A stretch of DNA of 64,000 nt from an uncultured Clostridia bacterium (GTDB taxonomy: Bacteria; Bacillota; Clostridia; Oscillospirales; Acutalibacteraceae). The notes beneath the pieces are model-generated. The model searched no databases and was not told where the DNA came from. It worked only from the letters and a program-made list of their open reading frames with translations. A program made the translations under genes and the position numbers. The DNA is taken from the NCBI GenBank assembly GCA_944384905.1, contig CALWVE010000040.1, forward strand, positions 60,261 through 124,260, in the 5' to 3' direction. Below, in pieces: positions 61,253 to 64,000 of the stretch. Positions within the stretch are counted from its first letter, which is position 1. Every line of letters starts with the position of its first letter.

Positions 61253-61281
61253 TTGACTTTCACCCCCACTTCAAGCATAAT
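61253..61281 (+). promoter_or_regulatory. Predicted promoter of the ACT-domain / UPF0210 operon
   Basis: TTGACT at 61253-61258 and CATAAT at 61276-61281 with a 17-base spacer, about 45 bases before the ribosome site. Confidence 0.6.
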
Positions 61282-61337
61282 ATAAAAAACATAAAGTTCG
61301 ACCCATCGGACTGATCACAAGATGCAGGAGGCTTATC

Positions 61338-61610
61338 GTGAAAAAAGCTGTTATTACCGTAACCGGAAAAGATATGGTTGGCATTCTGGCTCGTGTTGCC
61401 GGAATCTGCGCACAGGACGGCGCTAACGTGCTGGAAGTATCACAGACTGTTCTGCAGGATGTGTTCGCCATGATTATGCTGGTAGATATTACAAACTCCA
61501 CTGTCCCGTTCGCTCAGTTTGCTGATGACCTTGCTGTGATTGAAAACGAATTGGCCATGAAAGTCCATGTGATGCACGAAGACATCTTCAATTCGATGCA
61601 CCGCATCTGA
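61338..61610 (+). CDS. ACT-domain protein (UPF0237)
   Basis: 90-residue protein made of a single ACT domain ([46 protein letters not shown]). ACT domains bind amino acids or other small ligands. This stand-alone form is regularly paired with the UPF0210/PFL gene that follows 19 bases later. Translation starts at a GTG at 61338 after AGGAGG. It probably regulates or partners with the downstream protein. Ligand unknown. Confidence 0.9.
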   Translation: MKKAVITVTGKDMVGILARVAGICAQDGANVLEVSQTVLQDVFAMIMLVDITNSTVPFAQFADDLAVIENELAMKVHVMHEDIFNSMHRI

Positions 61611-61629
61611 ACGGAAAGGCAGGATTATC

Positions 61630-62991
61630 ATGCTCGAAACCAAAGATATACTTGAAACTATCCAGATGATCGACGACGAAAACCTGGATGTGCGCACCAT
61701 CACGATGGGCATTTCCCTGTTTGACTGCATCGATTCCGATCCCGATAAAGCCGCGCAGAAGGTGTATGACAAAATCTGCCGCTATGCCGAAAATCTCGTT
61801 AAAACGGGTGAAGACATCTCCCGCGATTACGGCATTCCGATCATCAACAAGCGCGTTTCCGTTACCCCGATCGCCCTGGTTGCCGGCGCATGCCCCTCGG
61901 CCAGCCCGATTCGTTTCGCCAAGGCGCTCGATCGCGCCGCCCACACGGTGGGCGTCAACTTCATCGGCGGTTATTCCTCGCTGGTACATAAAGGCTTCGG
62001 CCCCGGCGATTACGCTCTGATTGAAAGTATTCCGGAAGCACTGGCCGAAACCGAGCTGGTCTGCTCTTCCGTTAATATCGGCTCCACCAAAGCCGGCATC
62101 AACATGGACGCCGTTGCCAAAATGGGCCGCGTTGTCCGCCAGACCGCGGAACTTACAGCCGACCGCAACTGCATCGGCGCCGCCAAACTGGTTGTTTTCT
62201 GCAATGCGCCGGAAGATAACCCCTTCATGGCAGGTGCTTTCCATGGTCCCGGCGAACCCGACAGCGTCATTAACGTAGGCGTTTCCGGCCCCGGTGTGGT
62301 GCGTGCCGCCATCAAAAAGATGCAGCCCGGCGCCAGCATCACCGAAATTGCCGAACTGATTAAGCGCACCGCTTTCAAAATCACCCGTACCGGCCAGCTC
62401 GTCGCGCAGGAAGCTTCCCGCCGTCTGTCCGTGCCGTTTGGTATCGTCGATCTTTCCCTGGCTCCCACGCCGGCCGTTGGCGACAGCGTAGCCTATATTC
62501 TGGAAGCCATGGGTCTTGAACAGTGCGGCGCACACGGTACGACAGCCGCGCTGGCTCTGCTCAACGACGCCGTGAAAAAAGGCGGCGTGATGGCCTCTTC
62601 TCAGGTTGGCGGCCTTTCCGGCGCGTTCATTCCGGTTTCGGAAGACGCCGGCATGATCGCAGCCGCCCGCAGCGGCGCGCTGACGCTCAACAAACTTGAA
62701 GCCATGACGGCTGTCTGCTCGGTGGGCTTGGATATGATTGTCCTGCCCGGCGACACCACGGCCGATATTATCTCTGCCATTATCGCGGATGAAGCCGCCA
62801 TCGGCATGGTCAACAGCAAGACCACCGCTGTGCGTGTCATTCCCGCTATTGGCAAACAGGTGGGTGACGAACTCGATTTCGGCGGCCTGCTGGGCAGCGG
62901 CCCGGTTATGCCGGTGAACACCTATTCCCCTGCCGAATTTATCGCCCGCGGCGGCCGCATTCCCGCCCCGCTGCAGAGCCTGAAAAACTAA
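61630..62991 (+). CDS. UPF0210 (PFL family) protein
   Basis: 453-residue cytoplasmic protein starting [33 protein letters not shown] and containing [33 protein letters not shown] and [20 protein letters not shown]. It is a full-length member of the conserved but uncharacterised UPF0210 family (DUF711), seen with an ACT-domain gene in many Firmicutes and archaea. It has glycine-rich regions but no motif that reveals the reaction. It ends in a strong terminator. Codon use is biased to C-ending codons. Confidence 0.9.
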   Translation: MLETKDILETIQMIDDENLDVRTITMGISLFDCIDSDPDKAAQKVYDKICRYAENLVKTGEDISRDYGIPIINKRVSVTPIALVAGACPSASPIRFAKALDRAAHTVGVNFIGGYSSLVHKGFGPGDYALIESIPEALAETELVCSSVNIGSTKAGINMDAVAKMGRVVRQTAELTADRNCIGAAKLVVFCNAPEDNPFMAGAFHGPGEPDSVINVGVSGPGVVRAAIKKMQPGASITEIAELIKRTAFKITRTGQLVAQEASRRLSVPFGIVDLSLAPTPAVGDSVAYILEAMGLEQCGAHGTTAALALLNDAVKKGGVMASSQVGGLSGAFIPVSEDAGMIAAARSGALTLNKLEAMTAVCSVGLDMIVLPGDTTADIISAIIADEAAIGMVNSKTTAVRVIPAIGKQVGDELDFGGLLGSGPVMPVNTYSPAEFIARGGRIPAPLQSLKN

Positions 62992-63007
62992 ACAGAAGCA
63001 TAAAAAG

Positions 63008-63039
63008 GACCGGCTGCCCGTTGGGGCAGCCGGTTTTTG
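63008..63039 (+). terminator. Terminator of the ACT/UPF0210 operon
   Basis: ACCGGCTGCCC pairs with GGGCAGCCGGT, followed by TTTTG. It lies 17 bases after the stop codon. Confidence 0.9.
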
Positions 63040-63055
63040 TTGCCGGTAGTTTGTT

Positions 63056-63646
63056 TTATCCAAGCGCTTCTACACGTGCTGCGAAATAATCGGCCAGTCC
63101 GTCCATGGTATTGACATCGGGCGTGCTCCCGTTTGCGGCATAGGTTTTTGCCGCGGTATCATTCCGAATTTCTTCTACCAGGTCGGGTTCGTTTCCGCAA
63201 AGCTCGCCGTCTTCAATCCAAAACGCGGCCTGTTCACCAAAGCCGGCCACACTGTATGTTTCTTTTTCCGGATCGCCCGTTATCAAGATCATCAGATACG
63301 TCCGGCTGGTATCCAACTGGAATTCGTACATCTGCAAAAGATTGACTTCCTCTGGCGGCTCACCGTAAATCAATTGTTCCACTTCCACCGTACGCACATC
63401 GCCAAACTGGCGGACGCTGAACGGCTCTTCCGCAATGCGGCCGACTACGATCAAAGCATCTTCCCAATTATAGATTGACGTATCTGTCATAATCGACTGT
63501 AAAGAACCAAAGGTTTGGCCAACCGCCGTTTCGCCCCCAGAAGACGAGCGGGAAGAAGCGATAGACGAAGACGAACCGCCAGATGTACAGCCAGAAAGTG
63601 AGAAAACAAGGCAGATCATCAAAAAAATGGCAACTGTTTTTTTCAT
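63056..63646 (-). CDS. Lipoprotein of unknown function, copy 1 of a tandem pair
   Basis: 196-residue predicted lipoprotein. The signal peptide ends in lipobox LSGC (Cys20), followed by a Ser-rich linker (about 23-37) and a domain of about 155 residues. The domain contains LIVVGRIAEEPFSVRQFGDV and YEFQLDTSRTYLMIL, then GEQAAFWIEDGELCGNEPDL and the C-terminal DYFAARVEAL. A GAGGTGG site precedes the ATG. The neighbouring partial gene at 63723 encodes a nearly identical C-terminal half. Function unknown; probably exposed on the outer face of the membrane. Confidence 0.75.
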   Translation of the reverse strand: MKKTVAIFLMICLVFSLSGCTSGGSSSSIASSRSSSGGETAVGQTFGSLQSIMTDTSIYNWEDALIVVGRIAEEPFSVRQFGDVRTVEVEQLIYGEPPEEVNLLQMYEFQLDTSRTYLMILITGDPEKETYSVAGFGEQAAFWIEDGELCGNEPDLVEEIRNDTAAKTYAANGSTPDVNTMDGLADYFAARVEALG

Positions 63647-63722
63647 GGTTCATCCACCTCACAATTGATAATCATATTTTTACATCGAGTCATCGCTGTA
63701 AATCGCAATCATCATTCTGCAA

Positions 63723-64000
63723 TCAATTAAGCGCTTCTACGCGTGCCGCGAAATAATCGGCCAGTCCATCCATGGTATTGACATCGGGCGTGCTCCCGTT
63801 TGCGGCATAAGTTTGGGCCGTCGTATCGTTCAGAATCTCCTGCACCAGGTCGGGTTCGTTTCCGCAAAGCTCGCCGTCTTCAATCCAAAACGCGGCCTGT
63901 TCGCCAAAGCCAATTACATTGTATACTTCTGAACTTTGCGGTTGCAGCATCAACAGATACGTCCGGCTGGTATCCAACTGGAATTCGTACATCTGCAAAA
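63723..64000 (-). CDS. Lipoprotein paralogue, copy 2 (5' end beyond the window)
   Basis: The visible 92 or so C-terminal residues (MQMYEFQLDTSRTYL ... DYFAARVEALN) match copy 1 almost residue for residue, except for a divergent stretch (MLQPQSSEVYNVIGFG against ILITGDPEKETYSVAGFG). DNA identity is also very high over the last 90 bases. The start lies past position 64000. The pair indicates a recent tandem duplication or gene conversion. Confidence 0.75.
   Translation of the reverse strand, partial: LQMYEFQLDTSRTYLLMLQPQSSEVYNVIGFGEQAAFWIEDGELCGNEPDLVQEILNDTTAQTYAANGSTPDVNTMDGLADYFAARVEALN

Noticed and set aside
61588..63063. A 491-codon open frame antisense to the UPF0210 gene
   Set aside because: UPF0210 is a strongly conserved full-length match; the antisense frame is a GC-codon artefact.
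1..64000. tRNA, rRNA, CRISPR array, insertion sequence or prophage genes
   Set aside because: Intergenic regions were read for cloverleaf-like, regularly spaced or transposase-bearing sequence, and none was found. A tRNAscan-SE and IS search would settle it.

Overview
The window reads as a chromosome segment of an anaerobic gut-type Clostridia bacterium (Bacillota), most likely near Oscillospiraceae/Ruminococcaceae. The evidence is gene order and protein type: a type-Z zinc S14, a Firmicutes S10/spc operon, a dcw cluster with a SpoVD-like PASTA penicillin-binding protein, HPr with both His15 and Ser46, the ylxM-ffh-rpsP-khpA-rimM-trmD block, and a DUF4358/MBOAT/DHHW trio. The species assignment is inference. 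No tRNA, rRNA, CRISPR array, transposase or prophage gene was recognised. Nearly everything up to 41.4 kb lies on the minus strand.

Layout. 1-7.3 kb: ribosomal protein genes from rpsJ to a truncated rplF, preceded by a long leader. 7.3-8.2 kb: non-coding, with promoter, leader and a hairpin-rich intergenic repeat. 8.2-18.9 kb: an intracellular GH29 fucosidase, an HtrA / histidine kinase / response regulator operon, a class I glutamine amidotransferase, tadA, a CAAX-type protease, a small ribbon-helix-helix protein and the cell-surface O-acylation trio. 19-21.6 kb: htpG and an orphan fumarase beta-type subunit. 21.7-33.5 kb: ftsZ, ftsQ, murA, murG, ftsW, mraY, ftsI/spoVD, ftsL, rsmH and mraZ, with a recognisable MraZ operator. 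33.6-41.4 kb: a coiled-coil protein, coaD, rsmD, uvrC, ptsH, and the trmD-to-ylxM block.

41.7-46.7 kb (plus strand) is a uronate catabolism module: KDPG aldolase fused to a glyoxalase-like domain, KDG kinase, a KdgF-like cupin and a 798-residue protein of unrecognised family. The order suggests that the large protein releases or processes uronates which the other three convert to pyruvate and glyceraldehyde-3-phosphate. 46.7-49.6 kb encodes a cell-wall glycopolymer initiation and attachment set (phosphosugar transferase, GT4, LCP). 50.5-52.5 kb is an orphan pair of sugar ABC permeases with a TTG start and a long leader.

53.1-64 kb holds a cyclophilin, a Cys-rich mini-protein behind a structured RNA leader, pepT, manA, a two-gene radical-SAM DNA repair cassette under a promoter with LexA-type boxes, an MFS transporter, an AraR-like regulator with helically phased repeats at its promoter, an ACT-domain / UPF0210 pair, and a tandem duplication of a lipoprotein gene running off the window end.

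The strongest leads are the uncharacterised 798-residue protein in the uronate locus, the structured leader before the Cys-rich protein, and the SOS-controlled repair cassette whose transcript probably continues into manA and pepT.
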